From assembly GCF_005280735.1 (NCBI RefSeq), contig NZ_CP040078.1, positions 3,224,001 to 3,288,000 on the forward strand: a stretch of DNA of 64,000 nt, read 5' to 3'. Below are positions 53,434-62,379 of this stretch, piece after piece; the first letter of the stretch is position 1; each line of letters opens with the position of its first letter. The notes under the pieces were generated by a model, which worked only from the letters and a program-made list of their open reading frames with translations, was not told the DNA's origin and made no database searches. Source of the DNA: Trinickia violacea. Lineage in GTDB: Bacteria; Pseudomonadota; Gammaproteobacteria; Burkholderiales; Burkholderiaceae. The translations under genes and the position numbers were made by a program.

Positions 53434-53474
53434 AGTCAAACAGGCCAGGAGGGAGGTGCTGCGTAGTGCTTAGA

Positions 53475-53945
53475 TTATACGGTGGTTTTGTGCATGCAGA
53501 TCCAGGCATAGCTGGCGAGCGTGGCGACGACACCCCTGTTGAGAGCACAGCTCTGCCGGTACTCGATGTCCTCAATGCAGGCTTGGAGATTCTTGAGTTT
53601 CGCAGACTTGAGCAATTGCTCGAGCCGCCAGGTATCGCGCCAGGCGATCTCACGATCCACGACCATGCCGAAGCGCTCCTCGAACGACAGGCTCGTGCTG
53701 GCCGTCAGCGCCGTCTGCTCCTCGAACGCGCAAGCCATGCCGTCCAGCTTGAGGGCCTTGAGCTGGGAGAGGGTTTGCCGCATCAACATGCGTGACCTCG
53801 TTGGGTCAGTGGTAATACTTGGGTCCTCGCACGTTCTCGTGCAGGGGCGACTGCCCTTCAGTCGCCCCGCTTTGTGGCAGCGGCTGCTTGTCGGAGCCTG
53901 TTTGCAGGGTGGTGTCCTGCTGCAGATCGTCGAACGCGGACGGGC
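53475..53945 (-). pseudogene. IS21-family relic: istA 3' end and istB 5' third
   Basis: 53475-53789 encodes the first 104 residues of an IstB (RQTLSQLKALKLDGMACAFE, SFEERFGMVVDREIAWRDT, ACIEDIEYRQSCALN), which then runs out before Walker A. Upstream, about 53803-53945, the IstA C-terminus ends SPLHENVRGPKYYH. Both differ from the IS21 at 2674, so this is another element. Both ends are missing. Confidence 0.8.
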
Positions 53946-54167
53946 CGAGGACTGTACTGCAGCCTTTGATGAGGTGCAGTGATCCATTCGCTTTCGTAAG
54001 GCCGAGTGGCCGGTCCCAGGGGCCACGTTACTAGGACGTCCTCGCCGAGGATGTTGCCGCCAGATCCAGCGCAGCTCCGCGTATAGCGGAGTGACAAATG
54101 GCGGCAGGCAGTACCGCGAACGTTCGGGTCGCACGCGCCGCTCGCGTTTTCCTACGCAAATCTTGCT

Positions 54168-55121
54168 TCAAAACAGTAACTTCAGCCGGTCGAACAGCAT
54201 GCGGTTCGCTTCGCCCGCAGATCGCGACCGCGATCGGATGACTTTGCACAGGCAGTCGATAAAGCATTTCGCTGCCTGGCTGAGCGTCGCGTTGCGCAGG
54301 CTGATTACGCTGACACGACGGGTATGAAACTGCTCATCCAGTCTCAGCGGCTGCGCCCAGTTGCGCATGGACTCGCAGTGCAGCAAGGGTTCCGGGCATA
54401 GGGTGAGCATATCGTTGTACCGCACCAGATCATTCAATAGTGAATACGAATGCGCACAGTGCACGCGGGCGGGGGCAGCCTTTGCCTCGTGTTGCCAGAA
54501 CAGGTCTTGCATCAGGCTTTCATAGCTGGCTGGCGTGAAGTTGAGCGCCCAGTCCTGGTCGAGCAGATCATGCAACGAGCGCCTGCCGAGGGTCGGATGT
54601 CCGCGGCGGGCGATTATGCGCGGCTCGTATGCAAACAGCGGTTCGATGTCGAATTCCTGGTCCGTCAGCGCCACTGGCAGCGCCAGGATGCCGAAATCCA
54701 GCGCGCCTTCCCTCAGGCGCGGTAACGCCACTGCGGTCAGTCCTTCGAAGATCTCCAGCTGAATCGCCGGCATCTGCTTGCGGAACAGCGATACCGCCTC
54801 TGGAAGAAAGTTGACCATGACCAGCGGGGTGACCGCGATGGCGAGCTTGCGGGCCTGATCCCCGCGCAGTTTTGCCAGCTCTTCGCTGGCGCGCTCCATT
54901 TGCCCGATGACCAGTCGCGCGTGCTTCAGCAGCCTGTGCCCGGCATCCGTGAGGCTCACGCCCCCGGCGGTGCGCACGAGTAACGCAAGCTGTTGCTCGC
55001 TTTCCAGCTCGCGCAGCGCCTTGGTGACGGCTGCCTGGGACAGCTGCAACAGGCGTGCCGCTGCACGGATGCCTCCGGCGTTCGCAACACAGACCAGCGC
55101 CTCCAGTTGATGCAGTTTCAT
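54168..55121 (-). CDS. LysR-family transcriptional regulator, copy 1
   Basis: 317 residues. The N-terminal winged HTH is MKLHQLEALVCVANAGGIRA then AARLLQLSQAAVTKALRELE, the LTTR signature. The effector domain follows from about residue 92 (LAIAVTPLVMVNFLPEAVSL, GLTAVALPRLREGALDFGIL). Length is normal. It differs from the divergent copy at 56438 at about 31 of 317 residues (about 90% identical), so the pair is a recent duplication. The inducer and targets are unknown; TsaR-like subgroups regulate aromatic or sulfonate use. Confidence 0.9.
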   Translation of the reverse strand: MKLHQLEALVCVANAGGIRAAARLLQLSQAAVTKALRELESEQQLALLVRTAGGVSLTDAGHRLLKHARLVIGQMERASEELAKLRGDQARKLAIAVTPLVMVNFLPEAVSLFRKQMPAIQLEIFEGLTAVALPRLREGALDFGILALPVALTDQEFDIEPLFAYEPRIIARRGHPTLGRRSLHDLLDQDWALNFTPASYESLMQDLFWQHEAKAAPARVHCAHSYSLLNDLVRYNDMLTLCPEPLLHCESMRNWAQPLRLDEQFHTRRVSVISLRNATLSQAAKCFIDCLCKVIRSRSRSAGEANRMLFDRLKLLF

Positions 55122-55246
55122 GTCTTTGCAGGCAGGCGGGTTGCGTGGCTACAACCGCGGGTTAATGCGGTCAATATGAACGTTTGGGTCGGTTCATTCC
55201 GGAGTTGGTTCATAAACGAGCGGAGTCAGATTTTCGAACTGGCCGC

Positions 55247-56056
55247 TCAAGCGAGAGCTGGTGCGGGAGTGAACACTTTTCCTTTGCAGGACAAGCAACC
55301 GATAATGCCGCTCTGTTCATCGGGGGTATCGTACGATGCTGCAAGCGAGGTCGCATCGCATCCAGTCGTCAAGGTTTGCTCCAGACAGTAGCCGTGCTGG
55401 TAGACCGAGCGCAGACGCAGGCCATGCTCGCGCAGTTCGAGCTTCCTGCGCAGCCGGTACACATGCGTGTCCAGGCTGCGCGAATCCCAGGTCATCCTGT
55501 CCCTGCCCCACACTCGCGTGAAAAGCTGCTCTCGCGGCACAATCTGCCCCGCGCTGCGAAACAGCAGCCAGGCAAGCTCGAACTCCCGCGGTGTGAGCGA
55601 CAGGATTCTGTCACCCACCTTCGCAATGCGCTCGCGAAGGTCGAGCCTGTAGGCGCCCAGCTCGGAGAATTCGGTGCGACGCGTTGCCTCCGGATAGGCG
55701 CGACGCAGCAGCGCCGTGACGTGGGCCATCAGTTCGCGCATCCGCATAGGCTTGACGAGATGCGCATCGGCGCCGCCCTCCAGCGACTGCACGGCATGAT
55801 CCTCGGTCGCATGGTTCGTCAGCATGATCACCGGCAGTTGGTGGCCGAGGCGCGTGCGGGCCCAGCCGAGCACCTCGATCCCGGTAATATCCGGCACCTT
55901 CCAGTCGAGTATCAGCAGATCGACGGTTGCGTTCTCGAGATGACGGATCGCGGCACGCCCGCGCTCGAATGACCACACCTGATGCCCGGCAGCCTCCAGG
56001 GCCGTACGGACCAGCTCCGCCTGCGCGGGTTCATCTTCAAGGGACAACACTCTCAT
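55247..56056 (-). CDS. OmpR-family response regulator with C-terminal extension
   Basis: 269 residues. Receiver: MRVLSLEDEPAQAELVRTAL (acidic pair), VDLLILDWKVPDI (phospho-Asp), IMLTNHATED (Thr), DAHLVKPMRMRELM (Lys). Winged helix: LTPREFELAWLLFRSAGQIV, PREQLFTRVWG, SRSLDTHVYRLRRKLEL, HGYCLEQ. About 35 further residues (DATSLAASYDTPDEQSGIIG, LSCKGKVFTPAPALA) are not part of the fold. A relic of the same gene lies just upstream at 56180. No kinase is adjacent. Paralogue of 43297. Confidence 0.9.
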   Translation of the reverse strand: MRVLSLEDEPAQAELVRTALEAAGHQVWSFERGRAAIRHLENATVDLLILDWKVPDITGIEVLGWARTRLGHQLPVIMLTNHATEDHAVQSLEGGADAHLVKPMRMRELMAHVTALLRRAYPEATRRTEFSELGAYRLDLRERIAKVGDRILSLTPREFELAWLLFRSAGQIVPREQLFTRVWGRDRMTWDSRSLDTHVYRLRRKLELREHGLRLRSVYQHGYCLEQTLTTGCDATSLAASYDTPDEQSGIIGCLSCKGKVFTPAPALA

Positions 56057-56179
56057 GCAAATCTCCGTCGAGGGGCTGCTTACATTGACTGAAGTCCGCG
56101 GTGTTGGTCCCGGGTCTGAACTTGTACGAATTTCGTAAGCGCAGAATCAAGCGCAATGGAAGCTGATGGCCGGCTGCGC

Positions 56180-56340
56180 AGAATATGCCTGCGGGTTTTT
56201 ACTGAGGCACCCCAACCGCATCCGGGGGATCGCCTGCCCCGCATTGCGAATCAGCGGCGACGCGGGCTCGAACTCGCGAGGCGCCAGGGCCAGCAGGCTG
56301 GCCACTGGAAGTCGCGGTGCGCGACTGTATGCCGACTGTC
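56180..56340 (-). pseudogene. Response regulator relic (fragment of the winged helix)
   Basis: The minus-strand translation REFEPASPLIRNAGQAIPRM aligns with REFELAWLLFRSAGQIVPRE of the regulator at 55247, including the DNA level around 56235-56290 (CTGCCCCGCATTGCGAA). Flanking parts are not recognisable. It is a tandem duplicate that has decayed. Confidence 0.55.
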
Positions 56341-56437
56341 ACGGATCATAGGATTCGCACCGCCCGCCGGAAAGACTGCGCCTGGTTATACTGAAAACCC
56401 GCGGTTGTCGCCCTACAGCAGGCCTTGCCGGAAAAAC

Positions 56438-57391
56438 ATGAAACTGCATCACCTGGAGGCGCTGGTCTCTGTTGCTGACGCCGGAAGCATCCGCGCAGCG
56501 GCACGCCTGTTGCAGCTGTCCCAGGCAGCCGTCACCAAGGCGCTGCGCGAGCTGGAAAGCGAGCAACAGCTTGCGTTGCTCGTGCGCACTGCCGGCGGCG
56601 TGAGCTTCACGGACGCCGGACACAGGCTGCTGAAGCACGCGCGACTGGTCATCGGGCAAATGGAGCGCGCCAGCGAAGAGCTGGCAAAACTGCGCGGGGA
56701 TCAGGCCGGCAAGCTCGCCATCGCGGTCACCCCGCTGGTCATGGTCAACTTTCTTCCAGAGACGGTATCGCTGTTCCGCAAGCAGATGCCGTCGATCCAA
56801 CTGGAGATCTTCGAAGGACTGACCGCAGTGGCGTTACCGCGCCTGAGGGAAGGCGCGCTGGATTTCGGCATCCTGGCGCTGCCAGTGGCGCTGACGGACC
56901 AGGAATTCGACATCGAACCGCTGTTTGCATACGAGCCGTGCATAATCGCCCGCCGCGGACATCCGAGCCTCGGCAGGCGCTCGTTGCATGATCTGCTCGA
57001 CCAGGACTGGGCGCTCAACTTCACGCCAGCCAGCTATGAGAGTGTGATGCAGCGAGTGTTCTGGCAGCACGGGGCGAAGATTGCCCCCGCCCGCCTGCAC
57101 TGCGCGCATTCGTATTCACTATTGAATGATCTGGTGCGGTACAACAATATGCTCACCTTCTGCCCGGAACCCTTGCTGCTCAGCGAGTCCATGCGCGACT
57201 GGGCGCAGGCGCTGACACTGGATGAGCAGTTTGAGCCTCTTCGTGTCAGCGTGATCAGCCTGCGCAACGCGACGCGCAGCCAGGCAGCGAAATGTTTTGT
57301 CGACTGCCTGTGCAAAGTCATCCGATCGCAGTCGCGATCTGCGGGCGAAGCGAACCGGATGCTGTTCGACCAGCTGGACTTGCTGTTTTGA
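56438..57391 (+). CDS. LysR-family transcriptional regulator, copy 2
   Basis: 317 residues from the ATG at 56438 (MKLHHLEALVSVADAGSIRA). The open frame extends far upstream, but only this start gives a LysR N-terminus and a normal length. The HTH and effector domains match copy 1. Differences cluster in the second half (QRVFWQHGAKIAPARLH, LTLDEQFEPLRV), which could alter the effector response. It is transcribed away from the regulator relic at 56180. Intact. Confidence 0.9.
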   Translation: MKLHHLEALVSVADAGSIRAAARLLQLSQAAVTKALRELESEQQLALLVRTAGGVSFTDAGHRLLKHARLVIGQMERASEELAKLRGDQAGKLAIAVTPLVMVNFLPETVSLFRKQMPSIQLEIFEGLTAVALPRLREGALDFGILALPVALTDQEFDIEPLFAYEPCIIARRGHPSLGRRSLHDLLDQDWALNFTPASYESVMQRVFWQHGAKIAPARLHCAHSYSLLNDLVRYNNMLTFCPEPLLLSESMRDWAQALTLDEQFEPLRVSVISLRNATRSQAAKCFVDCLCKVIRSQSRSAGEANRMLFDQLDLLF

Positions 57392-57564
57392 CGTGACATT
57401 CACGCACGATGCTGCGCAACGTGACGCGATGAACTGACGCGCCCTATCTGCGCGGTGCCAACCTCCGCGGAAAGGAACTTCATCTCTGACTCAGGGGAGC
57501 AAGTCACGGTACATCGGATCCATATCGCCGATCATCCGGCCAATAGCATCAAGGAGTTGCTACC

Positions 57565-57711
57565 ATGAACCGTAGCATCGACGCTGCCGCCCTCTACTCG
57601 AGGCGAACCGGTCTAGGAGCATTCCTCACGTCCGTCGTCAACGTGCTGTGCTACGGTGCTCTTCGAGTCCTTACGGCGTCGCGTCGTGCAGTACGTCAAC
57701 TAACGGAGTGA
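57565..57711 (+). CDS. Very small protein with hydrophobic centre
   Basis: 48 residues (MNRSIDAAALYSRRTGLGAF, then LTSVVNVLCYGALRVLTAS). A canonical AAGGAG lies nine bases before the ATG, the best ribosome-binding site of the neighbourhood. A moderately hydrophobic stretch in the middle could be amphipathic. No family is recognised. Confidence 0.45.
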   Translation: MNRSIDAAALYSRRTGLGAFLTSVVNVLCYGALRVLTASRRAVRQLTE

Positions 57712-57922
57712 AATTTGCGGTCGGTTGCTCCATAAAGGAGCGCAGATTGCTGTTCGCGGCAGCTCTCGCTCTAGCTGCAGGACGTTGTGCATTGGTAATG
57801 CCTGAGCCACGCAGGGCTTGATCATTGCTAGAAAATCCGTCGATCGACCTGCCCGTGTGGCGCCCGTGCGATGATCATGCGAAACACATCATCGCCCGAC
57901 ATTGCAGCGGCCATAACGGCAG

Positions 57923-59287
57923 TCAGCCGATCGGCCGCCCCGCCGTCTCGCGCACGAACGGCAGTGCCAGCAGCGACACGAGTCCGCAGCCGATCAGATA
58001 CCACGCGGGCGCAAGCGGACTGCCCGAGAGCTGGATCAGCCACGTCGCGAAGAACTGCGCGAAGCCGCCGAAGATCGACACGCCGAGGCAATAGACGATC
58101 GACATCCCGGTCGCCCGAATCTCCCGCGGAAACAATTCGGGCAGCACCACGATGTTCGGCACCGCGGTGAACGCGACCAGCACTGCCAGAATCGCGACCA
58201 CTGCCAGCAGCACCGGCACGGTTGGATAGACGTTGATGAGCTTGAACGCTGGATAGATCGCGAGCGTCAGCAGCACGCGCGACACCCCCAGCACGGGCTT
58301 GCGGCCCACCCGGTCCGACAGCGCGCCGGCAAACGGCGAGCAGATCACGGTCATGAGGGCCGCCGTCCACGATGCCCACAGTGCTAGCGACATCGGCATG
58401 TTCAGCATCCGGATCGCGTAGGTCGACAGATAGAACAGCACGATGTAGTTCGCCGCCGTGCCGCCGATCGTCGTCACTACGCCAGCCGTGATCGCGCCCG
58501 CATGGTGGCGGAAAAGGGTGCGCGCGGGATGTACGCGATGGGCGGCCGGCTCGGTGTGGTTGGCGGTGAGCAACGCCTGTGTCCTATGGTCATCAGTTTG
58601 GATGCCGGCTAGCGTCTCGTGCAGATGGCGGCGGATATAGGTGCCGATCGGCCCCATCGTCATCCCGATCGCAAACGGGACGCGCCAGCCCCAACTCTCG
58701 AGCGACAGTGTCGTCAGGCTCGCTGCGAGCACGACGCCAAGCAGTGACCCGCACAGCGTATTGAGCCCCTGGCTCACGTACTGCCAGCTGCCGTAGAATC
58801 CGCGCGCGCGGTCGCTACCGTACTCGATCAGAAGTGAAGTCGACGCACCGACCTCGCCGCCGATCGCAAAGCCCTGGATCAGCCGCGCGAGGATGATGAG
58901 CGCAGGTGCAGCGAGCCCTATCGCCGCATAAGTCGGCGCGAAAGCGATGATCGCGGAGCCGAGCGTCATGAGCCACAGCGTAAGGTTCATCGCGGCCTTG
59001 CGGCCGGCGCGGTCAGCGTAAGCACCAAGCACGACGCCGCCGATCGGCCGCATGATGAAGCCAACGCCGAACGTGCTGAGTGCAAGCATCAGTTGCTCGA
59101 GCTGCCCCTCAACCGGGAAGTACAGCTTGCCGATGATCGTTGCAAAGAAGCTGTAGATTGTGAAATCAAAGAATTCGAGGCCGTTGCCGACCGTGATCGC
59201 GGCGATCGCCTTCCACTGGGGGATGCACCTCGTTAACGCGACGTCGACGCTTTGCACGCCGGTCGCTTCAGCGGCTGAATTGTCCAT
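57923..59287 (-). CDS. MFS transporter, MHS (metabolite:H+ symporter)/citrate-symporter type
   Basis: 454 residues from the ATG at 59287 (MDNSAAEATGVQSVDVALTR), the start that gives family length. Twelve transmembrane segments are expected. TM1 has AITVGNGLEFFDFTIYSFFA, typical of MHS-type carboxylate symporters. The MFS loop 2-3 motif is GAYADRAGRKAAM and its repeat GALSDRVGRKPVLG; RLIQGFAIGGEVGASTSLLI lies in TM4-5. The substrate is likely an organic acid such as citrate, but this cannot be fixed from sequence. The inverted repeat of a decayed IS6-family element ends 7 bp upstream of the start codon, so the native promoter has been replaced. Confidence 0.88.
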   Translation of the reverse strand: MDNSAAEATGVQSVDVALTRCIPQWKAIAAITVGNGLEFFDFTIYSFFATIIGKLYFPVEGQLEQLMLALSTFGVGFIMRPIGGVVLGAYADRAGRKAAMNLTLWLMTLGSAIIAFAPTYAAIGLAAPALIILARLIQGFAIGGEVGASTSLLIEYGSDRARGFYGSWQYVSQGLNTLCGSLLGVVLAASLTTLSLESWGWRVPFAIGMTMGPIGTYIRRHLHETLAGIQTDDHRTQALLTANHTEPAAHRVHPARTLFRHHAGAITAGVVTTIGGTAANYIVLFYLSTYAIRMLNMPMSLALWASWTAALMTVICSPFAGALSDRVGRKPVLGVSRVLLTLAIYPAFKLINVYPTVPVLLAVVAILAVLVAFTAVPNIVVLPELFPREIRATGMSIVYCLGVSIFGGFAQFFATWLIQLSGSPLAPAWYLIGCGLVSLLALPFVRETAGRPIG

Positions 59288-59294
59288 TTCACTC

Positions 59295-59837
59295 GGCTCT
59301 GTCGCATTTAGGCGGTCAGGTAGAATCGGTCGGACCGTCACGCATGACGAGCATGATGGCAAAGAAGAACACACTAGGCAAGACACTGCCTGCTGGTATT
59401 GGCAAGGTACTGAAGCGACTGCACTATCCGCTGGATGTGATCCTAAAGAGATGATGGCCGAGCGCGGCATCAAGGTGGATCATTCGAGCGTGCACCGCTA
59501 GGTCATCAAACTTGTGCCGCTGCAGGACAGGGCATTTCACCGCCGCAAGCAGCCGGTGGACAAGAGCGGCGCCAATCTGGCCGCGCTCGAAGCGCTCAAC
59601 GCCGAACGTTCGACACCGATCAAGGTTCGCCAGAACAAGTACCTGAATAACATCGTGGCGCAGGACCACCGCGCCGTCAAACGCGTCATCAAACCCATGA
59701 TGGGATTCAAGGATTTCCGCTGCGCGCGCATTATCCTGTCCGGCATCGAAATCATGCACATGATCCGCAAGGGGCAGATGCGTGATGATGACGTCGCTGC
59801 GACTGCAGCTGAACAATTCTATTCTCTTGCGATGTAA
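59295..59837 (+). pseudogene. IS6-family element relic
   Basis: The left end GGCTCTGTCGCATTTAGGCG (59295) looks like an IS6-family terminus. The transposase survives as KRLHYPLDVIL, then MAERGIKVDHSSVHR with a stop replacing Trp, VIKLVPLQDRAFHRRKQPVD, and, after an internal deletion that removes the DDE core, GANLAALEALNAE and NKYLNNIVAQDHRAVKRVIK then PMMGFKDFRCA. The right terminus was not found. Confidence 0.8.
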
Positions 59838-60095
59838 GCCGTCCTCTAAATCTCGGACACTTGCTCGTCACACTTTCCTTATCACGACACAACCGTGATT
59901 TGAAGTGGAATGGGTGCTGTCGCGACGCGAAACTTATACCGTATATCGGCAAGAGTTCAAGCCAATGTCATCAGTGCTACGGCAGCAAGATACTCTGCAA
60001 ATCCAAAGAATTTCGGTGCGTCCTTCGAGAGATGGAAGAAGCAGACCGACAGATAGCAATGATTCTGCATGAGCGAATTCCCGCGCCTCGATTGT
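59838..60095. other. Intergenic, no gene seen
   Basis: A short plus-strand frame (59861-60097) has poor composition and no ribosome-binding site. Nothing else is supported. Confidence 0.3.
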
Positions 60096-60120
60096 AAAAA
60101 GGGGCGCAACAAGCGCCCCC
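60096..60120 (-). terminator. Rho-independent terminator for the minus strand
   Basis: On the minus strand it is GGGGCGC-TTGTT-GCGCCCC followed by TTTTTAC. It lies 70 bp downstream of the brnA-like stop. Confidence 0.75.
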
Positions 60121-60189
60121 TCTCATCTCAACTGTCTTCGAACTTTGAAACTATATCGGCCCCACAGTGACGGAAGGCTGCTGTGCAGC

Positions 60190-60465
60190 TCATACGCGAT
60201 GTGTCGTAAGCCAATCACGCAGAGCATTATTCATCCGCGTTTGCCACCCCTCCCCACTGGCCTTCAAGCGTTCGACGATATCCGCATCCTATCGTACCGT
60301 CACCGCAACTTTGGGATTCGCAAGTTTCGGCCGTCCGCTACGTCGCTTCATCTGGGTGAACTGTTCGTCGGTCGGTTCGAACGTGTCGGGGTCCGCAGCG
60401 ATGCCGCGAGCGATCGCCGCTTCTTCTTCGGGCGTGTTACGGATCAATTTGCGTGGTTTGCTCAT
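60190..60465 (-). pseudogene. brnA: BrnA-type antitoxin with an in-frame nonsense codon, orphan
   Basis: From the ATG at 60465 (GGGAG upstream): MSKPRKLIRNTPEEEAAIAR, FEPTDEQFTQMKRRSGRPKL then ANPKVAVTVR, a TAG at 60289-60291, and, in the same frame, DADIVERLKASGEGWQTRMN then NALRDWLTTHRV to a TGA. BrnA antitoxins have exactly this layout, with VTVRYDADIV as the expected reading, so the TAG replaces the Tyr codon by one base. BrnA normally pairs with an upstream brnT toxin; here that position is occupied by phage gpD debris. The C-terminal ribbon-helix-helix dimerisation part would be lost. Confidence 0.75.
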
Positions 60466-60473
60466 AGCGGTCA

Positions 60474-60673
60474 ATCTCCCGGTTGTTGGCTTTGCGCAGA
60501 CTGATAACCCGGCGTCGCGCACTTCGAGCTCCACCGCGGTCGTGAACCCGCCCTCCCGGAGCGCGTGTGTCGCCTTCTTCACGAGCCAGGGCGTTTCGTC
60601 GATTTCAGCTTTGAAGCCTGCAGCGGTCTCGGGCAGCTCAGGGAAAATCTCGGCCTGCCCGAGCCCGAGCGTG
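60474..60673 (-). pseudogene. Phage late-control protein D (P2 gpD-like) C-terminal relic
   Basis: The translation AEIFPELPETAAGFKAEIDE then TPWLVKKATHALREGGFTTA-VELEVR corresponds to the C-terminus of P2-type gpD tail proteins (GFKPEID-x-x-x-W-x-V-x-x-V-x-H-x-L-x-x-x-G-(F/Y)-T-T-x-(V/I)-E). Everything upstream was replaced by an IS66 fragment. It fuses in frame to the brnA-like sequence, but the ribosome-binding site shows brnA starts separately. Confidence 0.65.
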
Positions 60674-60776
60674 TACCCACCCATCGAGCCGATGACATCG
60701 ACCAGTTGCTGCCGCATCGCTGGGCTCCGACTGCTGCCTGACAAACCTCTGCAGCCACTTCACCGGGCGCGCTTAC
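60674..60776 (+). mobile_element. IS66 fragment (right end)
   Basis: It matches the last ~100 bp of IS66-B/C, including the tnpC end (ATCGACCAGTTGCTGCCGCA) and the right inverted repeat (CACCGGGCGCGCTTAC, with two extra bases). A deletion joined it to the gpD relic. Confidence 0.85.
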
Positions 60777-60934
60777 GTCAGGCGCTCGAGAAGCGCGAGT
60801 GCTCGTGCGCTCAAATTTATTGGCGTGGTGATGACTTCTCGCTCAACGGCCGTTCTAGCCAGGAGCAACTCGGCCTGGATGCATTCGCTTCAACGACTAG
60901 GGTTACCACTGCAAGCGGCAAACCCGAAACGACT
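60777..60934. other. Short stretch without a gene
   Basis: No supported coding frame between the IS66 end and the TonB-C-like gene. Confidence 0.3.
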
Positions 60935-61183
60935 TCACGCTTGTGTCGTCCACGCGACATCATGCCAGCGGCGCCACGTTTTCGACCCCAATCTCGTGAC
61001 GGAATACCGCGCCTTCTCTAACTCGACGAGCGCCCGCTCATCGATTTTTGGATCACCACAGCTTCGCTTTAGCTGCACCGCCTGCACTCTGCCCGCGTCG
61101 TCAAGCAACACTCGCGCAATCACCCGTCGACGTGAGTCATCCGCAGGGGGCGTTTTGGCAAGCAATTTTTCAATCAGGCTCAT
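60935..61183 (-). CDS. Small TonB-C-like protein
   Basis: 82 residues from the ATG at 61183 (MSLIEKLLAKTPPADDSRRR). The core VIARVLLDDAGRVQAVQLKR then SCGDPKIDERALVELEKARY resembles a TonB C-terminal fold (V-x-x-D-x-x-G-x-V ... S-x-G-x-x-x-x-D-x-x-A-L), but there is no signal peptide or membrane segment. It is a paralogue of the frameshifted copy at 14454-14700. It lies downstream of another minus-strand frame (61268-61579). Function unknown. Confidence 0.6.
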   Translation of the reverse strand: MSLIEKLLAKTPPADDSRRRVIARVLLDDAGRVQAVQLKRSCGDPKIDERALVELEKARYSVTRLGSKTWRRWHDVAWTTQA

Positions 61184-61267
61184 TTCACGCGCCACTCCCT
61201 ATGAAAGAAGCCCCGACCGCCAGATAGCAGTCTGGGCCTCAGTTGTCTGAGCAAGTCTCACGCGGAT

Positions 61268-61579
61268 TTAGCAAACCACATCGACCAAATGCGGCTCACG
61301 AGCAACCATCATTTGATGGACGTTGGTGCACCGTTCAGCAGCGGCGCACCCATGAAGGATAGCCTCGAATTCGCTTTCAAATGGCTTGCCACCAGAGTCG
61401 AGCGAAAACGAATCCAGTCGCAGCACGGAGTCAATCTTGCGGATGCGTACGATGCACCGGTAACGCACGGCATCGTAGGGTTGCAGGTGGCGAGCGCACG
61501 CTGCAAGCCGTTGCGCCTGGAGACCCGAAGCCGCGATAGAGATAGAAGCGCTCAGGTTCCAACGTCACATCCTCTCTTC
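61268..61579 (-). pseudogene. Hypothetical gene, probably frameshifted
   Basis: The 3' part from about 61530 reads QAQRLAACARHLQPYDAVRY then RCIVRIRKIDSVLRLDSFSL, KPFESEFEAILHGCAAAERC and ends PHLVDVVC. The 5' part is LEPERFYLYRGFGS in another frame, so one indel near 61530 seems to separate them. A GTG at 61468 would give a 66-residue product. It precedes the TonB-C-like gene on the same strand. No family is recognised. Confidence 0.4.
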
Positions 61580-61648
61580 ACTTCATCAACCTGCGACTTA
61601 CGTTACGCTGCTCCCACGGTTTGAGAGTGAACAATTGTCAAATAGCGT

Positions 61649-62240
61649 TTAAGGGGGCATTCGACGAAAGGGGCGCCAATGTACGCTAATATGTTCGGTC
61701 ATCGGTTCGTTCACCGCCTGTTGCCGACGTGGCCAGACAAAGTGATCTTCCTCGAGACGCCGCAATATCAGCCAGAAGCCGGAGCGCTCATAGAACAGCA
61801 ACTTGACCCGGTTGCGTCGGCGGTTGTGGAAGGCAAATACGGCGCATGCAAATAGGTCGAGCTGCATGGACTGCTCCACGAGTGTCACCAGACTGTTGAT
61901 ACCGGCCCGGAAGTCAATCGGGTCACGATGCAGGAAGACCTTTAGGTCCGACGCGAACCGGAACATCAGCGCGCTCCGAGTGCCGCAATCATCGCGCTCA
62001 CGAGTGCGGCATCGTGTCCTGAACATTCGAGCTCAAGCTTCACGCCGTTGGACAATCTGGCCGACAGTCGCGCACCCTGTGTCGCCGGTGGCGATAGGTC
62101 CGCGTGATCTAGTTCAGGCGCTGGGCGCGGAACATGTGCCGTTGCCGGTACTGGTGCCGCGTCATCGATTGAGACGACGGGTACGAAGGCTGGCAACCCG
62201 ACAGCAGTGTTGCTTCTTGCCGGGGCAGTTGACGAAGGCG
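61649..62240 (-). mobile_element. IS66-family relic D (tnpA 3' part and truncated tnpB)
   Basis: tnpB runs from the ATG at 61966 (MFRFASDLKVFLHRDPIDFR then AGINSLVTLVEQSM, LLFYERSGFWLILRRLEEDH). It is cut after NEPMTEH near 61690, where the tail becomes unrelated. tnpA survives as its C-terminus (GVKLELECSGHDAALVSAMI then AALGAR), with its TGA overlapping the tnpB ATG. It is a third IS66 species, different from A and B/C. Confidence 0.8.
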
Positions 62241-62379
62241 TGACCGTATTGCGGCAGGCGCAATAAGGCAATTGGGACTCCGTCATGCAGGACGCAGCAT
62301 CGTGGCTGGCCGATAGATGACGAATGCTCACGGCGTAGCGGGCTTCCCCTGCGATGCCGATGACCAGAGCAGTGCAACG

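Noticed and set aside
60289..60744. Single 151-residue protein combining gpD and BrnA sequence
   Set aside because: Accidental in-frame fusion: BrnA has its own ribosome-binding site and start, and the gpD part lacks its upstream region.
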